Positions 22,570 to 34,024 of a stretch of DNA of 64,000 bases are shown piece after piece. Each line of letters begins with the position of its first letter. Positions within the stretch are counted from its first letter, which is position 1. The stretch covers positions 1 to 64,000 of the forward strand of contig JAUIRK010000997.1 in assembly GCA_030549495.1 (NCBI GenBank). The letters run 5' to 3'. The translations under genes and the position numbers were made by a program. The DNA comes from Nectonema munidae. Its lineage: Eukaryota; Nematomorpha; Nectonematoida; Nectonematidae. Below the pieces are notes generated by a model, which saw nothing but the letters and a program-made list of their open reading frames with translations, ran no database searches and was not told where the DNA came from.

Positions 22570-23170
22570 GAAATAAACATATGTAGGTAATAGGAATATT
22601 TCACGATTTTCCGAACCGATTTTTTTACTTTTTGCATTCAAAGTCAAATTACTATTAGATTAAAAAAGATTTTTACAAGCTATAACATGTTAACCTACCT
22701 CATTTCTGTAGCGCTATCACGTGGTGCAAGTGAAATGACCTGAGAGTGAGTTCATTGACCCGTACCCGAACTTAATTTTTATCATATTTTCAATTCTCAC
22801 GAGATGTTTGAATAATTTTGAAAAAAATTCAAGTGAGTTAAAGTACTTTTATAAATAAATGATTTTCTCCGAATTTGAAAGAAAACTTTATGCGAAATTT
22901 TTTTTAAAAAACATTATAAACCATGCCTATCTTAAAAAGTATCCTCTTACCAACATTTTTCAATTATTTTTGGTTTAAAAAAAATTCAAAAAACATTTTT
23001 ATAAGGCCTTGAACAATATCCACAATTTTGCTATTTTTTACTATGTTTTGGCGTGTAAAATGAAGAATTAAATATTTTTTTCAATTTTTTTTTGCACATT
23101 CATAAAATATATCTAATATTTAAACACACTACGGTGAAAAATTTCAAAAAATAGGTTTTATTTTAAATAA
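22570..23170. other. CPSF2 intron, unassigned part
   Basis: AT-rich, with poly-A/T runs and no recognisable element until the repeat that starts near 23180. Confidence 0.3.
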
Positions 23171-23179
23171 AAAAAAAAA

Positions 23180-24335
23180 TTTTTTTGAAGCTCTATAACT
23201 TTTTTTCCTTAAAAGTTATTATAAAACGGCAAATCATTGCAAAATGTTAAAAGTTATTTTACTTTTTGTAGATTTTTGTAGCTTACACCAATTTAGCTTT
23301 TAAACTATTTTTGAATGATGCTGAAAAAGAAGTAATGTGATCTTAATTTATTGTTTGATTTTTGTTTGCACAATTTTATCTTTATTTTATACCTTTTTGA
23401 GAGTCTAACTAACTTACACTTATTCTTATACACTAAAAAGAATGACAAAATTCTAATACCAAATTTTCTAACTTTAGTTCTATTTTACATTTTTGATAGA
23501 AATTACCTCAGAAAAGTTATGTAATTTGGATGTGTTTTTTAAATTTATTTTTCTCAATAAAACATTCTTTAATTTTTTAGGAAGATTATTTATCGTTAAT
23601 TGATATCTTTACCCCTTATCTACACATAATTTGGAGATGATGCGCATCTATTGAAGTGAGAAAGAAGGAGCTATATATAAGTCCTCATTCCCTTGACTGA
23701 CGTTAAGCTTAATAGGACGGGGGTTAGAGTTTACATTAAGCTTAATTAAGAATGAAATAGAATAGACAAGAGAGGGGTAGGAATTGAGAAAAATTTGTTG
23801 TCTTTTTTGGAAGACGCTTGAAAGTCCGCCCATCCATTAATTTTAAGGATGTGCACCCCTGAATCAATCACATTTTTTTCATATAAACATGTTAGGGTGT
23901 CTAGTAAACTCTTTTCCTTCAGACTACATTCACTCATTAAAACTCCCCAACCTTCAGTTATTTGTTTTCAGTTGTTTTCTCTATCAATCAAATATCCTTT
24001 GATCAATTCCTGTAATGTGCCTTATTCACTACTTCATTTTCAAATGAAAAGCCTATTCGCCCCAAACAATTTTGGATTTTTTTAAACTAGTGTATATGCG
24101 ATATGCAAATTTTATTAAAATATTTTCGCTGGAAGTATAGTATTTAAATTTCACCAATTTTGTAAAAAAAATATAAAGTAGTCTTATAAATGTAGGACTT
24201 TAGGTATGCGCTGAATACACTCTATTTTAAAGGATTGCTTGAATATTTGGTTTCCCGTGGTATTTCCAGACAAGTAATTTTGAAAATTGCAACAAAAAAA
24301 ATCACCCCCAATAATTTTGAGGATGTGCGCCCCTG
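23180..24335 (+). mobile_element. CAGGGGCGCACATC-family element (copy 2)
   Basis: GAAGCTCTATAACTTTTTTT and ATTGCAAAATGTTAAAAGTT match about 7600-7680. TTTAAACTAGTGTATATGCG, TATTTTCGCTGGAAGTATAG and the GATGTGCGCCCCTGA end match copy 1. A segment at roughly 23400-23865, itself ending GATGTGCACCCCTG, interrupts it and is probably another member inserted in it. Noncoding. Confidence 0.6.
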
Positions 24336-24589
24336 AGTTAAAAGTTATAATTTAATTAAAACTAACTCTATTTTAAAGTATATAATTTATTTATAATTAT
24401 TTTTTTGAAATGTAGTAAATTTTTAGTTAGGGGGAGGAGGGGGGGGGGGGAGATAACTAATAAGTACCCTTTTTTTATATTCTTTCCTTTAATTTAATTC
24501 TAATGATAATCGAATTTGCTAATTCCTTTCTTTATTTTAATTTATAATAATTAAAGGTCTTTTAGATTTTATGTATCAAGTTATCATAT

Positions 24590-25245
24590 CTTGATCTTTA
24601 CTTCTACTAATGATCTATCTGAGGATATCAATGATCTTTACGGGGGTACTAATGATCTTTACGGTGGTAACAAGGATCTTTGGGGGGGGTAGCAATGTCC
24701 TTTATCGGAGTACCAATGATCTTTACGGAGGGTATCAATAATCTTTACGGGGGTGCCAATGATCTTTGAGGGTACCAAGATCTTTTCAGGTACCAATGCT
24801 CTTTACGGGTTCCATGAGGGTATCTAGAATCACAGTACCAATGATTTTTGAAGGGAACTGGGTTAAAGGTACCAAATGATCTTTAACAAGACCTAGAATC
24901 ACGGGAGTACCAATGATCTTTCACAGGACCTAGAATCACGGGCGTACCAATGATTTTTAACGGAACCTAGAATCACAGAGGTACCAATCATTTTTAACAG
25001 GACCTAGAATAACGGGGGTACCAATGATCTTTAACAGGACCTATAATCACAGTACCAAGGATCTTTAAGAAGACCTAGGATCACGGGGGTACCAAGGATC
25101 TTTAACAGGAACTAGAAACACGGGGGTACCAATGATCTTTAACAGGATCTAGAATCACAGTACCAATGATCTTTAACTTGACCTAGAATTATTGGGACCA
25201 AGAATCCAATGTCTCGAGCGAAGTGAGAGACAAAACAGGCTTTTC
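24590..25245 (+). repeat. Minisatellite, about 35-40-bp units (ACCAATGATCTTTAACAGGA)
   Basis: Imperfect units combining GGTACCAATGATCTTTAAC and AGGACCTAGAATCACGG repeat across the segment, getting more regular to the right. It ends in CCAATGTCTCGAGCGAAGTG, related to the CTAGCC foldback ends. An inverse array is at 52200-52380. It finishes about 55 bp before the CPSF2 exon. Confidence 0.75.
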
Positions 25246-25299
25246 CTAGTCATAATAATAAAAACAAAATGACAAAATTTTTGTTACAAAGTACTTTAC

Positions 25300-25443
25300 C
25301 TGATAAATATGTCTTTCTATAGTTGCGTCAATAACTTGATAGCGTTTTGGAGTGTATACCTTCGTGTTGTATTTGCCATGGCTGAGGCTGGAGCAGAATG
25401 AGGACAAAGATTCTGTCCCTTCTTCATCTCCATGCACTAAAAT
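25300..25443 (-). CDS. CPSF2: CPSF2 exon, RMMBL region
   Basis: Bounded by acceptor ATTCTTTAG and donor GTAAAGTAC, 144 bp and 48 codons, phase 0 at both ends. It begins ILVHGDEEGTESLSSFC and ends TPKRYQVIDATIERHIYQ. Human CPSF-100 has IVHGPPEASQDLAECC and then MPKLHETVDATSETHIYQ at the same place. This is the RNA-specificity part of the metallo-beta-lactamase fold. In CPSF-100 that fold is a non-catalytic partner of the CPSF-73 nuclease in pre-mRNA 3' processing, in the nucleus. Confidence 0.93.
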
Positions 25444-26555
25444 CTAAAGAATATCACAAGAGGTGCTAAACGAAACTTTACATCACAATACGGTAGTTTA
25501 ATAAGTATTTAGCACTCCTCAGACACTAATTACTCCCGGGTCTTTTTCAATTTAAATCATACAAAATATTTTAGTTTGTAGTCCAGCCATAAAAAAACTA
25601 AATTTTTCTGTAATTTTCATCTTTTTTTTTATCTCACGGCACAGATATTTCGGAAAATATATGAGATCTATAAAATTGTAAATATACGGTTTACTTGCTT
25701 GATGTTGTTTAATCATGTTTTTGAACGGGGTGGAATATTTCACCAGCATAGCGCTTTAATGTTATTCCAATACTTGAACACAAGGCCTGGTCTTCTTTTT
25801 TAATGTGTTCATCAGAAAAACAAGCATCGTCATACAGGCATGCATTTAAAAATGACAGAAAGACTTTAATTGATTTTGTTGTGATATTCAGGTGTTCTTT
25901 TTTAGGAAAGTGAAACGAAGAAAAACTTGGTGAGAAATGGTTTAATTTCGTTCATGTCTTGTTAAAACCGTCTTAGCGGCTCGCTCCGCTCTTATGTCGA
26001 AACAGTTTGGTTTAGTCTTTAGTTCAGGAAGACATTGAACGTGAATAAATCGTTGAGAAACGCGAAAGTTATGCGCATTTAAATATTTCACTAGTATTTG
26101 ACTAAGAACTCTAGCTAGAAAGAAACTCTATGAAAGTAAATTTGTAAACAGCCAAGCGCATGCATAAAATGGTAACTTGCAAGAAATATAAATCTTGCTT
26201 TAAAGATGTACGATCGAATTTAGTTAGAAAATATAACTTATTTATACTACTCATGTTACATAAGCATAGGGATCAATAATTCACACCATAAAATAAAATC
26301 ATTAACTTTGAACAAAATGATAATTCTTTTGTTAACACAATTCACAATGCTATAATGAGTAACTGAAATAAAGATAAATGTAAAATGAATGATTCACATA
26401 ACAACTCAATTACATTTTAGTTAATCATTACGTCCTCATTTCAAATATGTAGTCCATTCTTTTCGGAAAAAGTTTTAGTTTATATTCCTTAGTTCAAATT
26501 TATTTTAAAATAGGTTTTTTTTATGAATATAATTAGTGATGTTCATTGTTTAAAA
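25444..26555. other. CPSF2 intron, unassigned
   Basis: No coding sequence or clear element. A 65-codon minus-strand frame at 25552-25749 is AT-driven and unsupported. Confidence 0.3.
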
Positions 26556-26895
26556 GTTTTCTACCTTTTTCATCTAAAAGATTCTCTTTCATGCAAAAGG
26601 AAAAAGATGGACAAATTCAATTTAAATTAAAAAATATCTTGATAGTGACTAAATTCTCACATATTGGCATCTGTGCTATTTTTGATAACTCTGACCTATT
26701 GTAAATTTTCAGTTTTCCTACCATTCTAAGTTAAATGATAATTGTAATCCTAGATGATAAGCTATAGATTTAAAGATTTTTCATTTGTAAAAGAGGAACT
26801 TCTTTTTTCAGTCAAAAACTTTTTTGAAGCACCCAATATTAGATCATTACACCACTTCCTAGTTCATTTGAACACGGTAGATCTTCTTGATTAAG
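26555..26895 (-). repeat. Inverted copy of the 15.2-kb dispersed repeat
   Basis: Contains the reverse complement of the 15225-15560 sequence: CATCTAAAAGATTCTCTTTC, TGATAACTCTGACC and AAGAGGAACTTCTTTTTTCA are matched in order with scattered differences. Confidence 0.7.
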
Positions 26896-27310
26896 ACTTA
26901 TAGGTATTTTCACATCCTAAATGTAATAAATGAGTCCAGAAATGAAACCAGCATGAACGATTTAGTATAAAACATATATTTTATGTAAAATTTGAAGGGA
27001 TGTTTTTGGAGACAATTTTTCGAAGTAAACCGCAAATTTGATTATCCCTTATGGTTATTTTCAAATCTTAAATGTAAAAAATGAGTCCAGAAATGAAACC
27101 AGCATGGCCGATTAGTATAGCACATATATTTTATGTAAAATTTGAAGGAATGTTTTTGGAGGCAATTTTTAGAAGTAAACCGCAAATTTGATTAACACTT
27201 ATAGGTATTTACTAATCCTAAATGTAAAAAACGAGTCCAGAAATGAAACCTGCATTGCTGATTTAGTATGAAAACATATATTTTATGTAAAATTTGAAGG
27301 AATATTTTAT
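26895..27310. repeat. Three tandem copies of a 150-bp unit
   Basis: GAGTCCAGAAATGAAACC occurs at about 26931, 27083 and 27233, each followed by ATATATTTTATGTAAAATTT and GAAGTAAACCGCAAATTTGA. Period is about 150 bp, with moderate divergence. Confidence 0.8.
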
Positions 27311-27482
27311 TAGATATATTTCTGATTAATCAAAATTTTGATTGACATTTTTTAAAGGATCTTTAACTTAAAAAAAATTAAATAATATATCTTACTTTAT
27401 GATTATGGAAAAAAAATAAATATATAAAGTGTTATGTGTTCAAAACTGTATATAATTATAAATTTTCAAGGTAGTATATAAT

Positions 27483-29068
27483 CAGGGTCGCACATCCGAG
27501 AGGGGGCGAAAAGCCTATTCGCCCTCCCCCCCCCCCCCCCCCCAAATAATTTTGGATTTTTTTAAACTAGTGTATTTGCGTTATGCAAATTTAATTAATA
27601 TATTTTCGCTGGAAGTTTAGTTTTTAAATTTCATAAATTTTGTAAAAAAAAAATTTAAGTAGTCTTATAAATTCACGCTTGCGCTGTATACATTTTATTT
27701 TAAAGGATTGCTTGAATTTTAGATCTTCCGTGGTATTTTTAGACCAGTCATCATCATCCATTTGTCTCCAGGAGGAGAACAAGGTCTTATATCCCGGCTA
27801 GCCAGGGTCGACCTTTTTCATTTTTTGCAGCGTCGTCTCCATTGCTTTCTAAGTTGTGCATCTTCCAGAGAGAGTCCCTTTTTCTCTATATCTGCTTTCA
27901 CCACCTCTTCTCATGATTTCTTCGGGCGCCCTTTCTTCGCTTTTCCAGTCACAACTTCGTCTCTCACCCTCCTAGGCAAACTTTGTTCATCAAAATTCTA
28001 ATATTCATCCAACGCAGTTTTTGCTTCTCGAGATATCCATTTATATCTTCAACTTCTGACATTTTCCTGAGAACAGCATTTGGACTTTGTCTAAGAGCGT
28101 TGATTTTTTCATTACCCAACATTCACACCTATAACTCATAACATTTCTTAAATATATGTCGTTGATTATTTTTCCAAGCGAGTCTTATCCGTGATGTCAC
28201 ATATTTTACATCTCCATCTCTGCTAAGTACGTCTCTTAAGTACCCAAATTCTTTTACATTAATTTTGTCTCCTCCAAATATGACCGTATTTTCATTTTCT
28301 TCATCAATTTTCTCTCATTTTAACTACAACAAACAAAATTTTTAACCTTTATAAGCGCACCAAGCACACCTGAACATCTTTTATGGACCCACATCTTGCA
28401 TAAACTACACTGAATGGCATTTCTCATAACTCTTTTCCCGCATTTTGCACATGGATCGATATTACTAATAACGTCATCTAAACATCGAGATTTAAATTTC
28501 ATTCCTTTCGTTTTTGAAAGGTTTATCTTCAATCCTTTGCTACTCAGTGCTTCTCTCCAACAAACATATCCTTTTCCAACGTCGTCCCAACTGCTTCCAA
28601 CAATCACCAAATCATCTGCATAGAGAAACTCTCTCTTACGCTTTTCAACATCATCAGAAAGTACATCCATAACAATTGCAAAAAGTATTGGGCTAAGCAC
28701 AGATCCCTATGGACACCGACTTCAACTTTGAACCACTCTTATATTTGTCCTTCAACTTGCACTAGTTTTTGCATCGCTGTACATTTCCATTATTGCTTTT
28801 ACTTCGCACTCTGGCACGCCTTTTTTTTCTCAAAGCCGACCAAATTACTTCTCTTGGAACGCAATCAAAAGCTTTCTCAAGGTCGACAAATACAACGTAC
28901 AATTCCTTATCCACTTTTTTGTCTTTTTCAATATTGCCTTACTGCAAAAATTGCATGGATCGTGCTTTTACCTGGCATGAAACCCATTTGAATTTCATTT
29001 CCAGACCAGTAATTTTAAAAATTGAAAAAAAAAATTCGCCCCAATAATTTTGAGAATGTGCGCCCCTG
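27483..29068. mobile_element. hAT-type element with intact ends and 8-bp target duplication, split by a LINE
   Basis: Starts CAGGGTCGCACATCCGAG and ends GAATGTGCGCCCCTG. Both flanks carry TATATAAT (27475-27482 and 29069-29076). This gives the true ends of the CAGGGGCGCACATC family and fits hAT integration. Its own sequence is short (about 0.33 kb) and internally deleted compared with the 7.6- and 23.2-kb copies. The rest is an inserted RTE-like LINE. Confidence 0.88.
27748..28999 (-). mobile_element. RTE-like LINE, 5'-truncated, with target duplication
   Basis: Inserted in the hAT element between two AGACCAG copies (ending 27747 and at about 29000). Read on the minus strand it starts inside the reverse transcriptase (GFMPGKSTIHAIF and FERVP-like remnants) and continues with LSPILFAIVMDVLS and FLYADDLVIVGS, where YADD is the catalytic motif. 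A cysteine block CAKCGKRVMRNAIQCSLC and a C-terminal GRPKK-type tail follow. It ends in a short GGATGATGATGA tail, typical of RTE/BovB-like elements. Stops and shifts break it into pieces; the longest frame is 28320-28700. Confidence 0.8.
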
Positions 29069-29076
29069 TATATAAT

Positions 29077-30590
29077 ATAGAACCTAAGTTATAAGGTTAA
29101 CTACAGATAATGTCAAAATTTTGCTGAAAAATTTTGATTTTTGATTTTGAGTGACGGTTTTTGACATAAAAGGGTCATTCAACTACCATGAAAATGGTAT
29201 CAAAAGATGCAGCTAGCAATTTTAGGAAAAGTCACGAATTTGAAGGGATATGATTCAGCCAATTGTGTACAATTAATTTTTTAGTGAAGGGAGGGTAGGG
29301 TTAAAGGGGGGAAACTTGCCAGAATAAATTGGAATGCTAGAGAGTGGTATGAAATAATATATCTTACCTGAAATCATTTGCTAACTCCCAAATAATGACA
29401 AATTATTCTGATAACGAAATACAATTGATTGAAAATAAAAGAAACCAAATCTTCTTTATCATTCTCAAGGTGTTGAAAGAAGTGTGGAATAAGTATCGAA
29501 AGCATCATTTTCAGTATATAAATTTGAAAACCGTCATAAATCTATTTGGAGAAAGTTGTTGAGCATATCTAATCGCCCTTCTTTCATATCAAAAGGCCAT
29601 TACTTTCAAACTTATGACATTTTATATGATTAGAGACTTTTATACTGTTAGTATTTTGTTCTTTTCCTATATGAACTCTCTATATATTTTCAATTCATAA
29701 TTCTAAATATGTATTCAATTTAAAATAAAATTTGGCAAAAATGTTTTGCTAAAATTATTTAATTTTTGTTGAGTATCTTTTCTACCAATAATAGATTCAT
29801 GTTGCGATTTGAAAAAAAATATATGAAATCGACCAACCGTAATGTATATATGGGTTTCTTTAGTCTCATGGGGTTGAAAAGCGTTCACACATAAACAAAG
29901 CAAAACAAATTTGAAATCTTCATTCCATTTGTGTTATCACGCCACCAATCTTGAATACACCATCAATTGAAGAATCAATAATGTATATTCCTATTTTCTC
30001 AACTGTGGTTTCTTCATATGCGCCATTTTTGCAAACTTTCGATCCATTTTGTCTTATATTCAATGAACCAATCAACAATGATACCAAAAAGTTAAGGGGG
30101 CATTTTGCATTGAATAAAAATTAATAACTATTTTATTTAATAATAATTATAAACACTCAATGTTAGTTGAAAATTGAAAAAAAATGTTTTAATGTTTTAC
30201 TACTATTTATTTTAATGGAATGATATTTTAAAGGACGCATTTTGCAATCTTGTTATCTCCGACAATTTAGTAAAAACAAATAGAGCTTTATTCAAATATA
30301 TTTAACATTGTATTAATGGTAAGTAACTGACGCCAGAGACAACAAAATTAAGGTATCAATGTTTGAAAATACTTTTATAAATTAAAAATAATTAGAAATC
30401 AATATTTGAGATGATTTACTTTTAGGCAAATTTATGTTATAACTTCAACCCTTCTAAAACTAAGATGTAAAAATAATAAAATATTTAAATTTGAAATTAA
30501 TGTATATATTTTTTTAATTAGGCTTAATGAAGTTACTTTTAACACTCTACTAATTCTTTTTAATATTACTAGATAATTAAAAATTGATTA
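29077..30590. other. CPSF2 intron, unassigned
   Basis: AT-rich. A roughly 57-codon stretch around 29935-30100 is open on the minus strand but lacks any motif I know. No element ends were found. Confidence 0.3.
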
Positions 30591-31020
30591 TTCGATCCTT
30601 TCAAAAACGCAATGATTTTTACACCGTTGTCATACGGTTGTTATTATATCATATAATACACGGAGCTAATTTTATTTTAAATAAGCATCAAATTAAATAA
30701 TTCACAAGAAATTAGAGGTGAAGGTTAAAAATATTTTTAATTTAAATGAGAACATTTATAATAGTTTGTCGCGTATCTTCCTTCTTTTTTACGTTAAGAA
30801 GATATCTGGTTGTCTCCTGTGTCCAACCTCTTGAGGTTTTGGAAGATCAGAGGTCTGGCAATACCTCCGGGGAGACAACTTGTCGAACTTATTATATATT
30901 AAATGTATAAATCGTAAAATGATAAAAAAAAAAAACATACTTAAAATAAAAATTTCAAAAAATATTTTACATACATATTGAAAGCACCATTTCAAAAATT
31001 CTACATAAAAGTTCAAAACA
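30590..31020. repeat. Single copy of the AAAACGC..GTTGTC repeat, plus hairpin
   Basis: TTTCAAAAACGCAATGATTT followed by a GTTGTC block and AAGCATCAAATTAAATAA resembles the tandem units at 41965-42400. At 30814-30880, TTGTCTCC and GGAGACAA form an inverted pair around CCTCTTGAGG. Confidence 0.45.
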
Positions 31021-31054
31021 CTTAACTTTGAAATTGCAGTTTTATTTCATGAAA

Positions 31055-31345
31055 ACTATAATCTATATGATTGGTTGAAATGTTATTACTATGTATGCGA
31101 GCTTCTCACGATCCAAACCACGTTTTCTTGTTGTGGGTATATAAGGGCGGGCACAGACAGGCTCTTCATTATATTTCTCTCGTTTTTCAAGTTACTGCCA
31201 CCCATCCCGCCCAGTGAAAGTCGCAAGATTCTTCGACAAAGAACAGGGGTCCCCTGAAGAAAAGATGCAAGGTCCTTGCAAAAATCCTAGGATTCTTCAT
31301 AAAGCAAGAAATATATAAATAAAATAAAAAAATTTAAATAAATTT
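31055..31345 (+). other. TATA-containing moderately GC-rich segment
   Basis: TATATAAGGGCGGGCAC at about 31138 looks like a core promoter and is less AT-rich than its surroundings. Nothing shows what it would drive. It adjoins the retroelement fossil but reads in the opposite direction. Confidence 0.25.
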
Positions 31346-31349
31346 TAAA

Positions 31350-33065
31350 TTAATTATTTTAAATTATAAAAGCGCTGCAAAAAAAAAGTAAAGCTGGAAT
31401 TTTAGGTAACTTGAAAAACAGTGCAGTTAGCAGCAGATTGCACCCAAACTGGGCGCGAAATCTGAAGGTTGCCTTTTTCTTCCAGCTAATGGCCTTTGCG
31501 CGTGGCGATCTGATCGGTGCCAGAAGGGCGGTCGAGAGTCGAGAGCCTATCTCCATGGCATTATCGCTTCTGGCAGGCTTGCCTCGTGGGAATCTCGCAA
31601 GGTTCTTTTTCGTCTTTTCCATGAAGAACCTCTATGTTTCCAAGACGAAGTTGAGACATTGTTTGGAATCCAAATAGATGGTGCAGTCCCAAATTTCCAT
31701 CGTGTGCTCCTTGTTTATGGTACGGATCCTGGACGGTTCGTCCGTTGGGTTATCTTCTGATTTTGTCTATTCCAGGTTTATCCTGAGTGTGTCCGTCCAT
31801 TTGCTTGTTGATTCCAACCATAGGAGCAGCATGGCTTGTCGAGGGGAGATGCTACACAATTTTCTGATGCATCCAATGGCTGCCATAGAGTCTGAGGTGA
31901 TCCTCCTAGCTAGTCAAAGGTAGTATGCTATGAGGATGGCGAGGAGCTCCAGGTCTGTGATGTGCCATTTGCTTTATTGGATTCCGATGGTCCATTTCTT
32001 GCCATTTGCCACAATTCGTAGTCCTGTGAGACAGACGTCTACGTGAAACACGTTTTTCGCCTTTGCGGTATCCGCCAGGCTCCATGGATTAGGAATGTGT
32101 CCGTGATGTACGCCATGGCGAGCTGGACCAGCTGATTGTGTTCTTTGGCGCTTTCCCAATTGTACAAGGCTGAGATGATACGGAATCTTTCTGGTAAGGT
32201 AGCTGCGTAGTAATTGAGGACCCCCATTACCTTTTGCTTCCAGCCTTCCACATGGTGAGCCACCAGGAATGCGAAAAGAGCCTTTAGGAGGATTTCTTTT
32301 TTATCTTCTGGAACTCCCATCCTCTTAGTGTCGAGCTCGATGCAGGTTCAAAGGAAGCTGATGCGTTGAGCTGGGAAAAGCGCTGATTTTTCCTTGTTGA
32401 TTTGTACCCCGCATTCTTCTTCTTCCAAGAATTGTATGAGAGCTAGGGTGACTTTGCTCGTTGCTTCCTTGCTGGGAACCAGTATCAGGAAGTCATCGAG
32501 GTAATGGATGAAGCGGAATCCGATTTCCCCTTGGGACTGAAGACGGGCTTTGAATGTTCAAAAGAGTTGGGACATAATTCCTTGGAGCACCGCTGGGCTG
32601 AAGCACGCTCCCATAGGGAGACAAGTGATTTGACACAAAAACAGCTTCTCAAGGTTAGTTCGATCCTAATGCCATAAAAGGCATCGGATAAGTCGAGCTC
32701 AGCTGGGGGTTGATCTACGGGAGTAGGAACGGGGCCGTTAGCTTAATGGCGGGGGTGGCGAATAATTCACGCGTAAAGCTGAAATTCGCTACTAGTCGGG
32801 TTTTCCCATTTGCCTTTGGGACTAGGAAGTACGGAGACGTAATTCTGGGTTTCATTGCCCTTTCTAAGATGCATTCTTTGATCCTCTTTGGGAGAACCTC
32901 CCCTTTTAAGAAGGCTTGCTGTTCCTTCGGGGCCGCGAATATCTGGAGAGGGTTGCGAATTTCGTATTCGTTATCAGTCTGGGATGGTAGCCTCGTGCCA
33001 GAATTCTGGCTGTTTTTTGGTGCAATAAATCTCGTGGTGCATCCTTATTTTTATACACCAATTTA
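31350..33065 (-). mobile_element. Fossil retroelement pol region (reverse transcriptase and RNase H)
   Basis: Minus-strand remnant of an LTR-type or DIRS-like retroelement. In order it shows a VPKANGKTRLV-like finger block, DLSDAF, LPMGACFSP, the catalytic YLDDFLIL, a connection region, and RNase H-like signatures. YLDD with this spacing is the LTR/DIRS type rather than the LINE type. No terminal repeats were recognised. It is broken, with several breaks. It is markedly richer in G+C than its surroundings. Age cannot be dated from a single copy, but many motifs are still readable. Confidence 0.75.
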
Positions 33066-33069
33066 TAAC

Positions 33070-33460
33070 ACATAATGCTTTTTTGATTATGTAGGGAGGC
33101 AAAGCGATTTTTCATTCTTCTATTTTTTACTTTCTATAGTTGTTTCTTGTTGTCTGTTTTATTCAACAAATTTGATATAAAAATTTTGAACTTGAATTTT
33201 GATTATAAAATTCTAATAACCTGTACAGTTGAACGTGGGTATTACAAAAGTTATTACCTATATTTTTGCAATTTGCACGATTTTAAATAATATATTTGTC
33301 AATAATCAAATAATCAAAAAAAAATTCTGTAATCAAAGAATCAAAATATTTAAAAAAAAAACAAAAAATATTTATTCTTTTTAAATATATCGTTGGGTCC
33401 CATTTTTAGTTTCCTATATGCATGATTTAATAAAAATGTTAAGAGCTTTTTATTTTATTT
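33070..33460 (+). repeat. Arm fragment of the palindromic element family
   Basis: TATTTATTCTTTTTAAATAT and ATCGTTGG, with GTAATCAAAGAATC before them, match the arms at about 37500-37740 and 51000-51090. The first about 100 bp match 14.1-14.4 kb. A single arm only. Confidence 0.6.
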
Positions 33461-33738
33461 TTTTCAAAAAGGCTACACTGCAGTAAAAGACTAGTATTTT
33501 TAAAGATATTTATGTAAAGTTAGAGAAACTAAAAGATAGGACAGGTGTCATGAATAAACAAAATAAAACAGAAGGTATATAAATCAAGTAAATGTTAGTT
33601 AAAAGCAACGTAAAGCTACATGAACATCGCAACATGCGCAAAGCTTCCAAACAAAAAATGTTAAGGGTATTTTTAAAAGATTTGGCTGATAAAAGAGATA
33701 TAAAAAAGTCGCCAAATTAGGAAAAAAGTAAGTACCAC

Positions 33739-33878
33739 TTGTTTAGGCTTTATTTGAGATATTATTTTTTTAACGGATTCTCCATCAGATTTTCCTTCGA
33801 AGTCGATGAAGTGAATTTTGGCTTTGATATTAACGTTGCGTGAAAATGAAATGCACTTGGTTGGAACTTCTTCAACAC
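33739..33878 (-). CDS. CPSF2: CPSF2 exon, PTKCIS..IDFEGKSDG block
   Basis: Acceptor TTTGTCAG, donor GTGGTACTTAC, 140 bp. It reads VEEVPTKCISFSRNVNIKAK, then IHFIDFEGKSDGESVKKIIS, then QIKPKQ. Human CPSF-100 has DVPTKCISTTESIEIKARV and [20 protein letters not shown]. This is the start of the RMMBL domain. The 5' junction completes a split Ser codon with the preceding exon, and the 3' end is phase 0, leading straight into ILVHG at 25443. The upstream intron is only 57 bp. Confidence 0.95.
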
Positions 33879-33935
33879 CTGACAAAAAAATTAAACATAG
33901 ACGTAATCATGTCTTCGCGGTAAAGAAAAGAGTAC

Positions 33936-34024
33936 TTTTTGCATCATTTTCTTTACTCTCCACATCAGACAAGATTGCAAAATCTTTGTTTGCATTGACA
34001 TCTTTTTTTTCAAAGTCAAAAGGC
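33936..34024 (-). CDS. CPSF2: CPSF2 exon, acidic linker
   Basis: Acceptor TTTTGCAG, donor GTACTC, 89 bp. It reads PFDFEKKDVNANKDFAIL and SDVESKENDAK. Its first base completes the Arg codon begun in the 35769-35887 exon, and its last base joins GT of the next exon to make Ser. Sequence is weakly conserved but length, charge and position match the human linker (EDFLVPELQATEEEKSK). Frame continuity on both sides is the main evidence. Confidence 0.88.

Noticed and set aside
22340-22576. Plus-strand 78-codon frame opposite the CPSF2 exon
   Set aside because: Shadow of the exon; the minus strand has splice sites and CPSF-100 similarity.
29935-30100. Open minus-strand stretch of about 57 codons
   Set aside because: No start context, no motif I recognise and no neighbour in a matching frame; could be chance.
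31138-31154. TATATAAGGGCGGGCAC as a promoter for a plus-strand gene
   Set aside because: No downstream plus-strand gene is visible; a TATA-like string in an AT-rich genome is weak evidence.
33673-33885. The full 70-codon frame as an independent small gene
   Set aside because: Only 33739-33878 is conserved; the rest runs past good splice sites into introns on both sides.
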